This document shows, one piece after another, positions 1 to 11,327 of a stretch of 64,000 nt of DNA (position 1 is its first letter; each line of letters opens with the position of its first letter). Source of the stretch: Sorghum bicolor (Eukaryota > Streptophyta > Magnoliopsida > Poales > Poaceae); assembly GCF_000003195.3 (NCBI RefSeq), contig NC_012870.2, forward strand, positions 39,895,491 to 39,959,490, read 5' to 3'. A program made the position numbers and the translations under genes. Under the pieces are notes generated by a model, which had not been told where the DNA came from, searched no databases, and saw nothing but the letters and a program-made list of their open reading frames with translations.

Positions 1-974
1 AGCACAGCGTATAGTTATAGAGGGTGTGTCCAAACAGATCACATCAGAGGAAAGCTCTGATTCGTCCAACCATTCGCCACTCATGACTGAGATAAGCTCT
101 CTCAATTGATATTCACTTGGCAAATAAATGCTAAACTAGCCGTTTTGGGGTTTGTCAATAGAATGGTAGTTTGAAATGTTTCCAAAATCGGCAAAAAGAT
201 AAGATTCTATATCCAGCATGAAGTCCGGTGGTGGAATTTCTTCTTCTTGTGGCTGAGAACCTGGGATAGCTAAAGTAGATTTAGAATTTGGTAGAGTGTC
301 TACTTCGGCTTCGTAGGTTTCATCATGAAGGGTATTATCCATCTCAGCTTCTAGGATTCTATCTAGGATCACTCTAGCTTCATCAGTAGGGATGCGAAAG
401 AAAGAACCTCTAGACATTGTGTGTAGCATTTGTTTGTGATTTTTCTGAAGACCTCGAAAAAAGTGAAATAAAAGAATAGGGTCTTCAAGATTAAGGTTTG
501 GACCAGATTCTAAAAGATCAGAAAAACGTTTCCAGGATTTTCACAAAGTTTCATTATCTTTTTGTTTAAAAGATAGGACTTTGAGTCTAAGGTCGCCGAT
601 ACGGTCGAGAGAATAGAAATCTAGACAAAAGTTGGCTCGTAAAACTCCCCATTCACCTCGTTGTTGACTTACCTTCTGACTGTACCATTGTCTAGCTTCT
701 CCCTTAAGGAAAAAGGAAAAAGCTTCCAACGTAAAGTTTTATCAGAAATGCCTTCAATGCGAAGACAATCACATGTTTGCTCAAAATCTCTAATATGAAG
801 GTAAGGGTTTTCGTCTTCCTTTCCCGAAAAAGATAGGTTTTGGATCATGGCAATCAACCTAAAACTTAACTTATACTGGGATGTTTGGATAGGCTGTGAT
901 GATTCCCATGGTAAAAGGTCAGTTACTGAAGGGATTGCAGATTCATGGATCGATTTAGAATTTTGGTTTTCCAT
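1..974 (-). pseudogene. gag: gag of the minus-strand Athila-related element, partial
   Basis: The reading starts at an ATG at 974 (MENQNSKSIHES) and runs to the window edge. It holds the conserved Gag core: an FSLREK segment, then a continuation with FFLKGEARQWY at about 729-700. Near 545-430 it reads SWKRFSDLLE and PILLFHFFRGL, then LHTMSRGSFF at 429. The frame is broken by a shift near 735 and by stops near 534 and 133, so this copy is dead. Gag forms the virus-like particle of LTR retrotransposons. The acidic C-terminal part (ADFGNISNYH) is typical of Athila Gag. The C-terminus is outside the window. Confidence 0.8.
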
Positions 975-1082
975 AAGGTAAGAGTAAAGAAAATAAAGAA
1001 AGATTATAAAATATAAGAAAAGATAAAAGTATAGATACAAGCTAGTAGTAAGACTCAAGGTTATCTCAGCAAACTGTCTTTC

Positions 1083-1100
1083 TCCCCGGCAATGGCGCCA
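1083..1100 (-). other. Primer binding site, tRNA-Asp type
   Basis: On the minus strand the 18 bases TGGCGCCATTGCCGGGGA lie eight bases inside the LTR end. They match the complement of the 3' end of plant tRNA-Asp(GUC), as I know that tRNA, with one mismatch. This is the usual primer of Athila-type elements. Confidence 0.8.
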
Positions 1101-1108
1101 GAAATGCT

Positions 1109-2336
1109 TGTTGATATTTGGGAACGCAATAAGGAATTGATCCGCAAGCGCACGGATATCGGTGAGCACTTCACCCGGGAGGTTATCCAGAATATCGTAT
1201 TTATTTTTTTACCACTAGGAGAAAGAGTGCATCTGACTAACGGTCTATTACTACTAACCCTTTAGGCAACAAAGAATGTTCTCGATGTGAGTGATAAATA
1301 GAGAAGACTGCAACCGTAGTCTCCTTCTAACCTTGGTAAGGATGATCTACTGTTCTATTGGGGAGGCTAACGGAATCTAGACACCACAAAGGATGTTCAA
1401 CCCACACCTATAAACCCTATCCTTCCTGCTAACGAGATATGGTCTTCAAAGGTAACTCAGAAATGTCACGTTCCTCGCTACTACCACAGTCTAGCTAGTC
1501 AAGGAATATCTATGAGTACCCCAGCCTAAACACCACGTTTACGCCAGCAATGATTACTCTAAACTCTACGCGAAGAGATTAAAGTAAACTCATAAACCAA
1601 AAGAACAATAAAACAAGAACTTACTAGAATTTAGAAGTCGAAATACTGAAGAATCCTAGGAGCAAGCCTCGGGTTAGGAGAACTTGATCCCGTAGGTACA
1701 AGCTCGGAGTAGACACCGACAGGCCGGGCTTCCTTCGATCTACACCTCCACTCTATCTCTCTCAATCTAGTAGAAACTAGAAGATCTATTTCTATTTACA
1801 TTGGTTGCTAAGCCTAAAAAGAAATTTTATTTAGAGAAGAGGTTTTCCTTCAAGGGCACCCCTCAACTCTATGATAACTTCTTGTCTTCTCTAGGGGCCA
1901 GGGGATCTCCTTATATAGTCCTCCTCCTCTATGCATTTTTGGGTCGGTAGGCGATGTGGTACTACGTTATCCTTGATCCTTTAGGTCGGTGGAACGTCGT
2001 GTGCGAAAAGAGTCCTGATTGACATCCAGAGGGGGGCGGGCGCCCAGGTGCTCAGGGCGGGCGCCCTGGGCCTGGCCCCTTTTGGCCTCTGTTTTCATCC
2101 CGTGGCTTCTGGAGTCTTCTAGATGGTAGAAAATTGTGTGGTGCATTGATATCCCTATGTAATCCCGACATGTGGGCCTTTCTTCCTTATTTCCTAATAA
2201 CCCCCTGCAGAAACAGATAAACAACAAAACTCGTGGAATTCTGTCAGATCAAAGCCTAATTCTAGCTGTTGATTGCATATTGGTCCTTTCTCTTGTTTAT
2301 TTGATAATTAAAATTGATACTTAAGAACCGTCAACA
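1109..2336 (-). repeat. 5' LTR of the minus-strand Athila-related element
   Basis: 1228 bp, bounded by TG...CA (TGTTGACGG at 2336 reading leftwards, ending TCAACA at 1109). A TATA-like box reading ctatataagg on the minus strand lies near 1909-1920, at the same relative place as the ctataaaa box in the LTRs at 26877 and 33482. The GC-rich U3 segment near 2020-2085 also has a counterpart in those LTRs. Boundaries come from the primer binding site on one side and from LTR homology on the other. Confidence 0.85.
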
Positions 2337-2718
2337 GTGCCTATAACTAATACAGTATAGGTTAAAGCAGAACCCATCCCTAAATTGGATCCAATAGAAG
2401 AGGTTAAGTCATCCCAATTAGATAATTTTAGTCAACCTGATTGAAAAGATGATACCTAGTTCTTACTGATCCTGAACCTTTTGATGAATTACTAGAGCCA
2501 CTTAACCCTCCTATTGAGCTTAAACCATTACCTTGTGGACTTAAATATGTTTTTCTAAATAATGATAAAAAATATCCGGTGATTATAAGTGATAAACTCT
2601 CTGATGAGGAGACTTATAAACAAATAACTGTTTTAGAAAAACACCGTGCTGCTTTTGGTTATTCACTCTAAGACCTAAAAGAGATTAGCCCTGTTCTCTG
2701 CACTTATCGCATACCAAC
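2337..2718 (+). pseudogene. Athila element fragment: protease-RT linker of pol
   Basis: This segment encodes the region just upstream of reverse transcriptase of an Athila-type element (LPCGLKYVFL near 2531, then a KISLYK-like linker and LCTYRIP at about 2698). It is continuous in sense with the RT segment that resumes at 15888: the copia element at 2719-15882 splits it and duplicated CCAAC (2714-2718). A stop at about 2669 (TAA in a GYSL*DL context, where Gln is usual) breaks the frame. No start codon is expected inside a polyprotein. Confidence 0.8.
2714..2718. repeat. Target-site duplication CCAAC (left); right copy 15883-15887
   Basis: CCAAC directly precedes TGAAAG at 2719 and directly follows TTTCA at 15882. 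Removing one copy and the element restores continuity of the Athila pol reading. Confidence 0.95.
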
Positions 2719-4212
2719 TGAAAGTTGATTACTGTGACTAACGTGTGGTTTTGTAGAGGCAAAGCCATTAGTGTTAGGTCATGGTAATAGGTACTCGATG
2801 AACAGGGACGTACATGCCTACTTAATAGTGGAAATCGTTTCGGTTTTTGAAGGATGGATGGACATCGTCAAGACTAGACTAGGTCTAAGTGCCATATGGT
2901 GAAGAAGGGCACTTAGAGTAGTTTAGGACTTTGTTTTCCTTTGACCGTACTATTAAGAGGGGCTTTGATCTAGTAGCTTGACTTAGGCAAGGCTTTAGGT
3001 TTAGGTGTGGTGCACACTTGGTAAACCTTGCACTAGGCAGCTCAGAGATAGTCCTTAGATCGAGAGGAACAAACTTTGTTTTGGAACGGTCGCATTTCGA
3101 CGAAGTTTGGGTGCCTTAGTAGGCACCGGACGCTGCACCGGACGCTCTGAGAGTGCGTCCGGTGAGGTCGCTTGCAGTCAGAGTGCCTGAGTCACTAGGG
3201 TTAGGCACCGGATGCACCGAGCATCGTCCAGTCCTAAACCCAGGGAGGTCTAAAGGGTGACCTAGGCACCGGACTCACCGGGTAGCGTCCGGTCCTAAAC
3301 TCAGGGAGGGTGTAAAGTTCACCCTCACACCGAACGGTGTCACCGGATGCTAGGAAGTAGCGTCCGGTGCTCTGCTAGAGAGAGTACAGTTAGCCATTAT
3401 GAGGCCACCAGACGCTCGGTGCAGTGCGTCCGGTGCAACATAACTAGCGTCCGGTGACCCATTTTCTGTGTAAAACGGTTGGCCGACCCTTGGACTTGAT
3501 GGAGTGTATTTATACTCCTACACCTCGTCCATGGGAGGTCTCTTGCCCATTTGTTCAGTTGAGAATCACCTTGTGGTGCAAGAGAGAAGCAAGAGCCTAG
3601 AGAGGATTGAGATTTGAGAGATTTCTTGTGAGAATCATTCTCTAGTTGAATTCCAAGAGTCAAGTGTGCATCCACCACTCTCTAGTGCCTTGTTTGGGTC
3701 AAGTGAGAGTTCATTGATTGTTACTCTTGGTGATCACCATCACCTAGACAGTTCGGTGGTGATTAGAGGCACGAAGACCACCTGGAGTTCTTGTGGGTGG
3801 CTCGTGTCAAGCTTGTGAGCGGTTTTGGGCGATTCACCGCGACGGAGTGTTGAAGAATCAAACCGTAGAGAGCACTTGGTCCTTGCACGGACCAAGGGGG
3901 AGCAAGACCCTTGCGTGGGTGCTCCAACGAGGACTAGTGGAGAGTGGCGACTCTCTGATACCTCGGCAAAACATCACCGAGCACTTTCTTCCACTACTCC
4001 TTTACTTTCTAGCATTTACTTTGTGCAATTACTTTGAGTTTTTATATTCCTAGAATTGCCATGCTAGAATAGGATTGGAACTAGGTTGCAAAACTTTTAT
4101 CCGGTAGCTCTCTAGTCACACTAGGCACAAGGGGTTGAATTGGAGCTTATAGGTTGCTTAAATTTTTAGAGAAGCCCAATTCACCCCCGTCTTGGGCATC
4201 TTGATCCTTTCA
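2719..4212 (+). repeat. 5' LTR of the SIRE-like element
   Basis: 1494 bp, TGAAAG...TTTCA. Compared with the 3' LTR it lacks 42 bp straight after the first six bases. It also differs by scattered substitutions: about 6 in the first 155 aligned bases, counted by eye. A TATA-like box (gtatttatac) lies near 3505. Short ORFs inside it are not genes: the same ones recur in the other LTR. Confidence 0.92.
3123..3456 (+). promoter_or_regulatory. Array of CACCGGACGC/GCGTCCGGTG modules in U3
   Basis: Several copies of the 10-base module CACCGGACGC and its reverse complement GCGTCCGGTG, with single-base variants, alternate over about 330 bp and end roughly 50 bp upstream of the TATA-like box. The opposed copies could form hairpins or act as paired protein-binding sites. 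The matching array in the 3' LTR is at about 14773-15121 and differs in copy number. Confidence 0.75.
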
Positions 4213-4227
4213 ATTGGTAAGAGATCC
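4213..4227 (+). other. Primer binding site, degenerate initiator tRNA-Met type
   Basis: ATTGGTAAGAGATCC follows the LTR end directly. The usual copia site reads TTGGTATCAGAGC, so this looks like a tRNA-iMet site with a small internal change. Confidence 0.65.
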
Positions 4228-4264
4228 TAGTGCTCATTTTTTAGGCTTCACCGCCTAGAGAAAG

Positions 4265-6685
4265 ATGTCTACTGGGGATGGACCGCCACCCATGTTCGAT
4301 GGGGATGACTTCCTGTATTGGAAAATACGGATGGAGTCATACCTTGAGGCATGTGACTCTAAGTGCCTAAAAGCCATGACCGAAGGGTTTACCCCTCTGG
4401 CAAAAGACGCCGCTCTTACTCCACAAGAGCAAGAAAATGAGAAGTGGAATGCAAAGGCCAAAAACCACATCTTTAGAGGTCTTTGCAAAGAGGTGTTCAA
4501 CCGCGTTCAGAACCACAAAACCGCCCATGCTTTATGGAAGGAACTCTGCGCTCCATGAGGGATGCAAGAGTGAGCGTGAGGAACGCTTTCATCTTGTGAT
4601 GAACAAGCTTAATACATTTGAAATGGTTCCAAAGGAAAATGCTAATGAAATGTAGTCTTGCTTGAATGTCATTGTAGAGGAACTAAATGGACTTGGGCTC
4701 AATCAAATGAGTGCGGCGGATGTGGCAAGAAAGATACTATGTGTTCTCCCCATTGAGAAATATGGGCACATAGTAACCGTGCTTCATCAAGGTGATCTCT
4801 CCACCGCCACACCAACGTCCATATTAGGGAAGATCAACGCTCATGAGATGCATATGCACATGAACCCCCAAGATGGCTCCTCATCGGCCAAGAAGAAAAA
4901 GAAAGACTTGGCCCACAAAGCTTCTCACTAGGGCAATGCCAAGAAGATTGAAGTTGAGTCATCAACTTCAAGTGATGATGATGCATCCATTGCCCTCTTG
5001 GTGAGAAGAACCACCAAGATGTTGAAGAAGCTCAACAAGAATAGAGTCAACTTTGACTCCAAGAAGAAGAAGTTCTTCACAAGTAGCAAAAGGAAACCCA
5101 TCTCTGAGATGGATTGCTAGAATTGTGGTGAACTTGGTCATCTTGCTCATCAATGTCCAAAGCCCAAGAAGGACAAGTACAAGAAGAAGAACAAGGAGCA
5201 AGATGATTCAAGTGATGATGAGAAGAACGACAAGAAGCCATACAAGAAGAAAGGTGGCAAGAAGAAGGAGTACCACAAGAAAAAGAATGGCAAGGCTTAC
5301 ATAGTTGGTGATTGGCTCACCGACATTGAAAGCTCAAGTGGTGACTCCTCCGGCAATGAAAGTGATGATAAGAAGGTTGCCACCATTGCTATTTATGCTT
5401 CATCACCATCATCTTCACCACCATCTACATCCTCTACACATCTATGCCTCATGGCTAAGGGTGATCGGAAGGTACAAAGTGAGGATGAGAGTAGTGAGAG
5501 TGATAGTGAATATGAATCACCATCTTATTATGAACTGGTAAAATTGCTAAACAAATACACTAAGGTCATAAGAAAAACTAGAAGTGAAAATGAAAAACTT
5601 GAACTTGAAAATGAATCACTTCTAGCAAAGCTTGAATCTAGTGATGAGCTTAGAGATCAAAATGAGATCATGACCACAAAGCTCAAGGAGCTCAAACTCT
5701 CTCTAAAAGAGCTCAAAGAAAAACATGATAAACTTGAGAGTGTTCATGATGAGCTTATCACTAGATATAGAGCTTTGATGGAAGAACTAACAACTCTAAA
5801 GGAAAACTATGACAACCTTGAGATAGCTATGATCTTGCAATCAATGAAACACATGTTGCTACTAACCATGTTGCTAAGCTTGATATAGCTTCATCTTGTG
5901 ATGACTTACTTGTGGAGAGCACTAGAAAATGTGTTGGTTGCAAGGGCAAGAAAGTGGTAGTGGTCGAAAGCTATGAGGACACTATCAAGCTCAAGGAAGA
6001 AAATTCCATGCTCAAGAAAGAGTTGCAAGAGCAAGCCAAGCACAACACAATAGTGATTGAGTCACTTGATCAAGACAAGAAGCTTGCCTATGAGAACAAG
6101 TTGCTCAAAGAAGAGAACCAATATCTCAAGCTTGGTTTGATGTATGACAAGCAAGAAGAAGATGAGTCATTCATCTTAGAAGAGTTAGCAAGCAACAATA
6201 ATCCAATCATCAACAAGCTAACTCAAGAGAATAGCAAGCTCAAGAAAGAGAAGGAACATCTAACCAAGGGGTTAGCAAAATTCACAAAAGGAAAGGACTT
6301 TCAAAGTGAACTATTCATGAAAACTATCATGAAGATGGACAAGAGTGGGATTGGCTACAAGGCTCATCAAATAAAGCGCATCAAGTCACTAGCCACTCAT
6401 GATCATTCAAGCAAGCCAAAGCCAAAGAGGTGCTTTGAGTGTGGTCAAGAAGGACACTTTGCTCATGAGTGTGAGGCATCACTACCACCACCCTTGCCCA
6501 AGCATGCTAGACCATTTGCCTTCAATGCTCACTACATTGTAAGGAAAGACAAGAGTGGCAAGGTCAAGGTTAGCTTCATGGGGTCGCCCAACAAGCAAAG
6601 GCCAAAGAAGATTTGGGTGCCAAAGCAACTAGTAGAGAAGGTCAAGGGCCCTAAGCAAATGTGGGTCCCTAAATCTCAAGCTTGA
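4265..6685 (+). pseudogene. gag: gag of the SIRE-like element
   Basis: Starts at the ATG at 4265 (MSTGDGPPPMFDG). The N-terminal part is copia Gag (FLYWKIRMESYLEA; later GKINAHEMHMH). A first zinc knuckle lies near 5115-5160 (NCGELGHLAHQC, with its first Cys followed by a stop where an aromatic residue is usual). Then come a Lys-rich stretch, a long Glu/Lys/Leu-rich region likely to form a coiled coil (about 5450-6300), and a second CCHC knuckle at 6431-6472 (CFECGQEGHFAHEC). Frameshifts near 4555, 4930-5050 and 5830 and stops at about 4653, 4929 and 5118 inactivate it. Gag would assemble the particle and bind RNA. Confidence 0.88.
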
Positions 6686-6699
6686 TCTCTTGTGTGTAG

Positions 6700-9600
6700 G
6701 TGAACTATAAGACCGGTGGATCACATTGGGTAATTGATAGTGGTTCCAATCAACATATGACTGGAGATCCCTAGATGTTCACCTCACTTGTTGAAGATGT
6801 TGACAACCAATAGAAGATCACATTTGGTGCCAATTCAAAAGGCAAGGTCAAGGGTCTAGGAAAGGTTGCTATATCAAATGACAACTCCATCACCAATGTG
6901 CTCTATGTGCAATCATTAAGTTTTAACTTGCTCTTGGTTGGACAACTTTGTGATCTTTGCTTTGAATGTCTATTCAAGAAGAAGGAAGTAATAGTGACCA
7001 AGGAGGATGACAATGAAATGGTATTCAAAGGCTTCCGACACAACAACCTATATGTAGTTGATTTCTCATCCGATGAAGTTGATGTCAAGACTTGCTTATT
7101 CACCAAGACCTCACTTGGGTGGTTATGGCATAGAAGGTTAGCACATGTTGGAATGGACACACTCAAGAAGTTGATGGAGAAATAATTGATTAGAGGCTTG
7201 AAGGATGTGACCTTTGAAACGGACAAGCTTTGTAGTGCATGTCAAGCCGGCAAGCAAGTTGCAAACACTCATCCAACAAAGGCCTATCTCTCTACTTCAA
7301 GAGTGCTTGAGCTACTCCACATGGATTTATTTGGACCAACCACATATGCTAGTCTTGGAGGCAACAAATATTGGTTGGTCATAGTTGATGATTACTCCCA
7401 GTACACTTGGACATTCTTCTTGCAAGACAAGGCCGAAGTTGCATCAATATTCAAGAAGTTTGCAAAGAATGCCCAAAATCAATTTGATGTGAAGATCAAG
7501 AAAATTAGAAGTGACAATGGGAAAGAGTTTGACAACACCAACATTGAAGAGTATTGTGATGAAGTGGGAATCAAGCATGAGTTCTCCTCAACATACACAC
7601 CACAATAAAATGGGGTTGTAGAAAGAAAGAACCGGACATTGATCACCTTGGCAAGAAAAATGCTAGATGAGTACAACACTTCGGAGAAGATGTGGGCCAA
7701 GGCAATCAACACCGCATGCTATGCATCAGACCGGCTCTTTCCTCACAAGTTCCTAGAGAAGGCACCATATGAGTTGCTCAATTGGAAGAAGCCCGATATC
7801 TCATTCTTTAGAGTGTTTGGGTGCAAGTGCTACATCTACAAGAAGCGCCAACACTTGGGAAAGTTCCAAAGAAGATGTGACATTGGCTACTTGGTTGGCT
7901 ATTCATCAAAGTCCAAGGCATATAGGGTCTTTAACCGTGCCACAAACATGGTTGAAGAAACATTTGATGTTGAATTTGATGAAACTAATGGCTCCTAAGG
8001 AGCAAGTGATAATCTTGATGATGTAGGTGGTGAACCATTGAGGGATGCCATGAACAACATGCCGGTGGGGGACATCAAGCCAAAAGAAGATGATGATGTG
8101 CAAATCATTGAGCCACCATCCACCTCACATGTACCACAAGATGAAGACAAGGATGTGAGAGATGCTCATGAAGATACTCAAGTCACCCATGAGCAAGCGG
8201 TGGCTCAAGCACAAGATGTTGATGCTCCCCAAGCAACCCCTCAAGTGTCGCCAAGAAGATCATCACACCTCCTCCAAGATCACTCTCAAGACCTCATCAT
8301 CGAGAGTCCATCACGTGGTGTAACAACACGCTCTAGACATGCTTTATTTATTGAACATCACGCTTTTGTGTCTCTTAAAGATGAACCAAAGACTATAGAG
8401 GAAGCTCTTCGTGATGCGGATTGGATCATTGCCATGCAAGAGGAGTTGAACAACTTCTCTCGCAATCAAGTGTGGACACTTGAAGAGCGACCCAAAGATG
8501 CAAGAGTGATTAGAACAAAGTGGGTCTTCTGGAACAAGAAAGATGATCAAGGCAAAGTGGTGCGCAACAAGGCAAGGCTCATGGCAAAAGGCTTTTCACA
8601 AGTGAAAGGTCTTGACTTCGGTGAAACCTTTGCACCGGTAGCAAGACTTGAAGCAATTCGTATCCTACTTGCATATGCATCTAGTCTTGATATCAAGTTG
8701 TTTCAAATGGATGTGAAAAGTGCTTTTTTAAATGGTTACATTAATGAGCTTGTCTATGTTGAGCAACCCCCCGATTTTGAAGACCCTAGGTACCCCTAGC
8801 ATGTATACCAGTTGTCCAAGCCTCTCTATGGTCTCAAGCAAGCTCCTAGAGCTTGGTATGAGAGGCTTAGGGACTTCCTCATTGAGAAGGGCTTCGAGAT
8901 TGGGAAAGTTGACACAACACTCTTCACCAAGAAAATGAATGGGGAAATCTTCATTTGCCAAGTTTATGATGATGATATTATCTTTTGCTCAACTAATGAA
9001 GATTTTTGCAAGGAATTTGGTGATTTGATGTCCAAGGAGTTTGAGATGTCCATGATTGGCAAGCTATCCTTCTTCCTAGGATTTCAAGTGAAGCAAATGA
9101 AGGAAGGGGTCTTCATCTCTCAAGAGAAGTACACACAAGATCTTCTCAAGAGGTTCAAGATGATGGATTGCAAGCCAATCAAGACACCCATGGCATCAAA
9201 TGGGCATCTCAACTTAGATGAGGGAGGTAACCCAATTGACAAAACTCTCTATCGTTCCATGATAGGAAGTTTACTCTACCTCACCGCATCTAGGCCCGAT
9301 ATCATGTTTAGTGTGTGTATGTGTGCTAGATATCAAGCAATGCCTATGGAATCTCACTTGATTGCCATCAAGAGAATTCTTAGGTATCTAAAATACACAC
9401 CTTGCCTAGGCTTGTGGTATCCCAAAGGTGTAAGATTCCAACTTGTAGGCTATTCTGGTTCGGATTATGCCGGGTGCCGCATTGATAGAAAAAGCACATC
9501 CGGAGGGTGCCACTTCCTACGTAGATCAATTGTCTCTTGGATGTCAAAGAAACAAAATAGTATTGCTTTGTCAACGGCCGAGGCGGAATACATTGCCGCT

Positions 9601-9924
9601 GGTGCTTGTTGTGCACAAATACTTTAAATGGAACAAACTATGCTAGACTATGAAGTAGTACTTGACAAAGTACCTTTGTTGTGTGACAATGAAAGTGCCG
9701 TAAAACTTACAAACAACCCGGTTCAACACACCCGCACAAAACATATTGACATCCGTCATCACTTCCTTAGGGATCATGTTGTTAAGGGTGATATATCTCT
9801 AGAGAATGTGTGGACGGAAAATCAATTGGCGGATATCTTCACAAAACCTCTAGATGAAGCTAGGTTTTGTATGTTGAGAAATGAACTAAATGTGCTTGAT
9901 CTCTCTAACTTCACTAAAAAATGA
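6700..9924 (+). pseudogene. pol: pol of the SIRE-like element (PR-INT-RT-RH)
   Basis: One reading frame throughout, with no frameshift, broken only by stops: about 6772, 6811, 7183, 7606, 7996, 8797 and 9625. Domains in order: protease (WVIDSGSNQHMTGD at 6727), pre-integrase (WHRRLAHVGM), integrase core with D-D-E motifs (LHMDLFGP, SDNGKEF, NGVVERKNR), RT (about 8430-9180) and RNase H (SDYAGCRIDRKSTSG, then NQLADIFTKPLD at the end). The RT active site reads YDDD instead of the usual YVDD; both catalytic Asp remain. Most stops stand where Gln is usual (CAA/CAG to TAA/TAG). Confidence 0.92.
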
Positions 9925-11327
9925 AGTTGTATGTTGACCTTGTAAATAGCTTTTGCTTTGCATATCATGCATACCCAAAATAAAAATACAAAATATTTGT
10001 GAGTAGGGCTTGTCTAACATGGTTAAGATAACCCCCTTGAGTGTGTGAAAAAGCATAACCTTGGATAAAACTTGACAAGCATTAGTTTACTTTCAAGTAT
10101 TGCATTGCATTTCATATCATATGCATGCTTGTTGGTTTACCATTTCTTTTTGGTTATGTTTTGAGCATCCACTATGTTCGTCCATTGATAGGGGGAGCAT
10201 TCAACGCTCATCATGTTTTAAACCCCTAGCTTTATGGCCACATGATGCTCCTTGGTGATTTCACTTGACTATTTTCATAAAAACTACTATGCCTAAGGCT
10301 AAATATTTGTGAAAATTTGAGGGTTTGATAGAGGTCACTCATACCAGTTCCAATTTGTGTTCATTTGAGTCTTCTTTAAGTTGGAACTTGGTTGGGTAAA
10401 AGTCGGGCGAAGTTCCCTGTTGAAAAACAAGCTAGAGGAGCACCAGATGATGCTCCTGCAGTGCGTCTGGTGCGATGAGTCTGCTGGACAGCACTCACCG
10501 GATGCTGGAACAGTGTCCCGAGCGCGTCCGGTGGCTTTGCCTGGCATGCCCTAAGGCACCGGACGCTAGTCCAGCGTCCGGTGGCTATCGTCCGGTGGTT
10601 GCGCAAATTGCAAAACTCTTTGAGTTTTAGTCCGGTGGTCACCGGACATGTTCGGTGCCCCTTTAAGAGCGTCCGATGACCCCACGGACAACGCATATAA
10701 CCCCGAGACCCGCGTCTATTCGGCTAGCTTTCCTTTTCTCGCGAACTCGACCAGCAGCCGTGCCGTTCGTGCCCTAATCGCCGATCAACCGCCGCCTTCG
10801 TCGATCTTGTTTTTCCCCCGGTGGTGTTTGGTTTCCCCGCGACAGATCTACTCCAGGCCCCTCCTCTTTCCTTCTCCACACGCAGGGATCCCACTCTCGC
10901 GTGGATTTTAGGGTTTGAGGTGAGTTTCCTTACCTGCCCTCAAGGTGTTTGATTTTATGTGTCAATGGATTAGAATGTGATTTTTGACCTTGATTTACTC
11001 CGTTCCACCCCTGCAGCACCTTGAGGAGTTGACTCGCATTCTCCGGTGATTTCTGATCGTGATTTTTCATCCGGAACGCGTCTCGTCATTAGATTGTAAG
11101 CTGTTCGTGCTCGCTCCTCATCTAATCTTGTGATCAATAGGTTTTTCTCACCTCTAGATACTATGTGTGCTTATGTATACCCTATCTATTCTATCTCTTG
11201 CAGCACGTGGTCTCAGTTTGGCAGTGTCAGTGAACTCAGGGCCATGCCCGCGTGTACGGATTGAGGCCAAGCCTCTAGAGTGTTAGATTGTTAGCTTTCG
11301 GCAGTTTCTCAAGCTTAGGTTCTTGCA
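9925..11327 (+). promoter_or_regulatory. Spacer between pol and extra ORF, with internal promoter-like segment
   Basis: No coding sequence is seen. At about 10430-10690 the CACCGGACGC/GCGTCCGGTG modules found in U3 occur again. A TATA-like catataa follows at 10694-10700, then a pyrimidine-rich, GC-richer leader and two possible intron borders (gaggtgagt near 10918; tcttgcag near 11205), 120 bp before the ATG at 11328. This order (modules, TATA, spliced leader, ORF) suggests separate transcription of the downstream ORF. That is inference from layout only. Confidence 0.5.

Larger units (their letters stand above)
1..2336 (-). mobile_element. Athila-related LTR retrotransposon, 5' part (minus strand)
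   Basis: The visible part holds, reading on the minus strand, a 5' LTR, a tRNA-Asp-type primer binding site and gag; the rest lies left of the window. It is inserted in the plus-strand Athila element whose sequence resumes at 2337. The right flank GTGCC (2337-2341) should be one copy of the target duplication; the other copy is outside the window. The LTR start (TGTTGACGGTTCTTAAGTATC) resembles that of the non-autonomous element at 26877-35134, so the two belong to related families. Confidence 0.88.

Noticed and set aside
3793..4053. Short ORFs at 3793-4053 and 15512-15718 with similar proteins
   Set aside because: Both are inside the LTRs of the SIRE-like element; the similarity reflects LTR copies.
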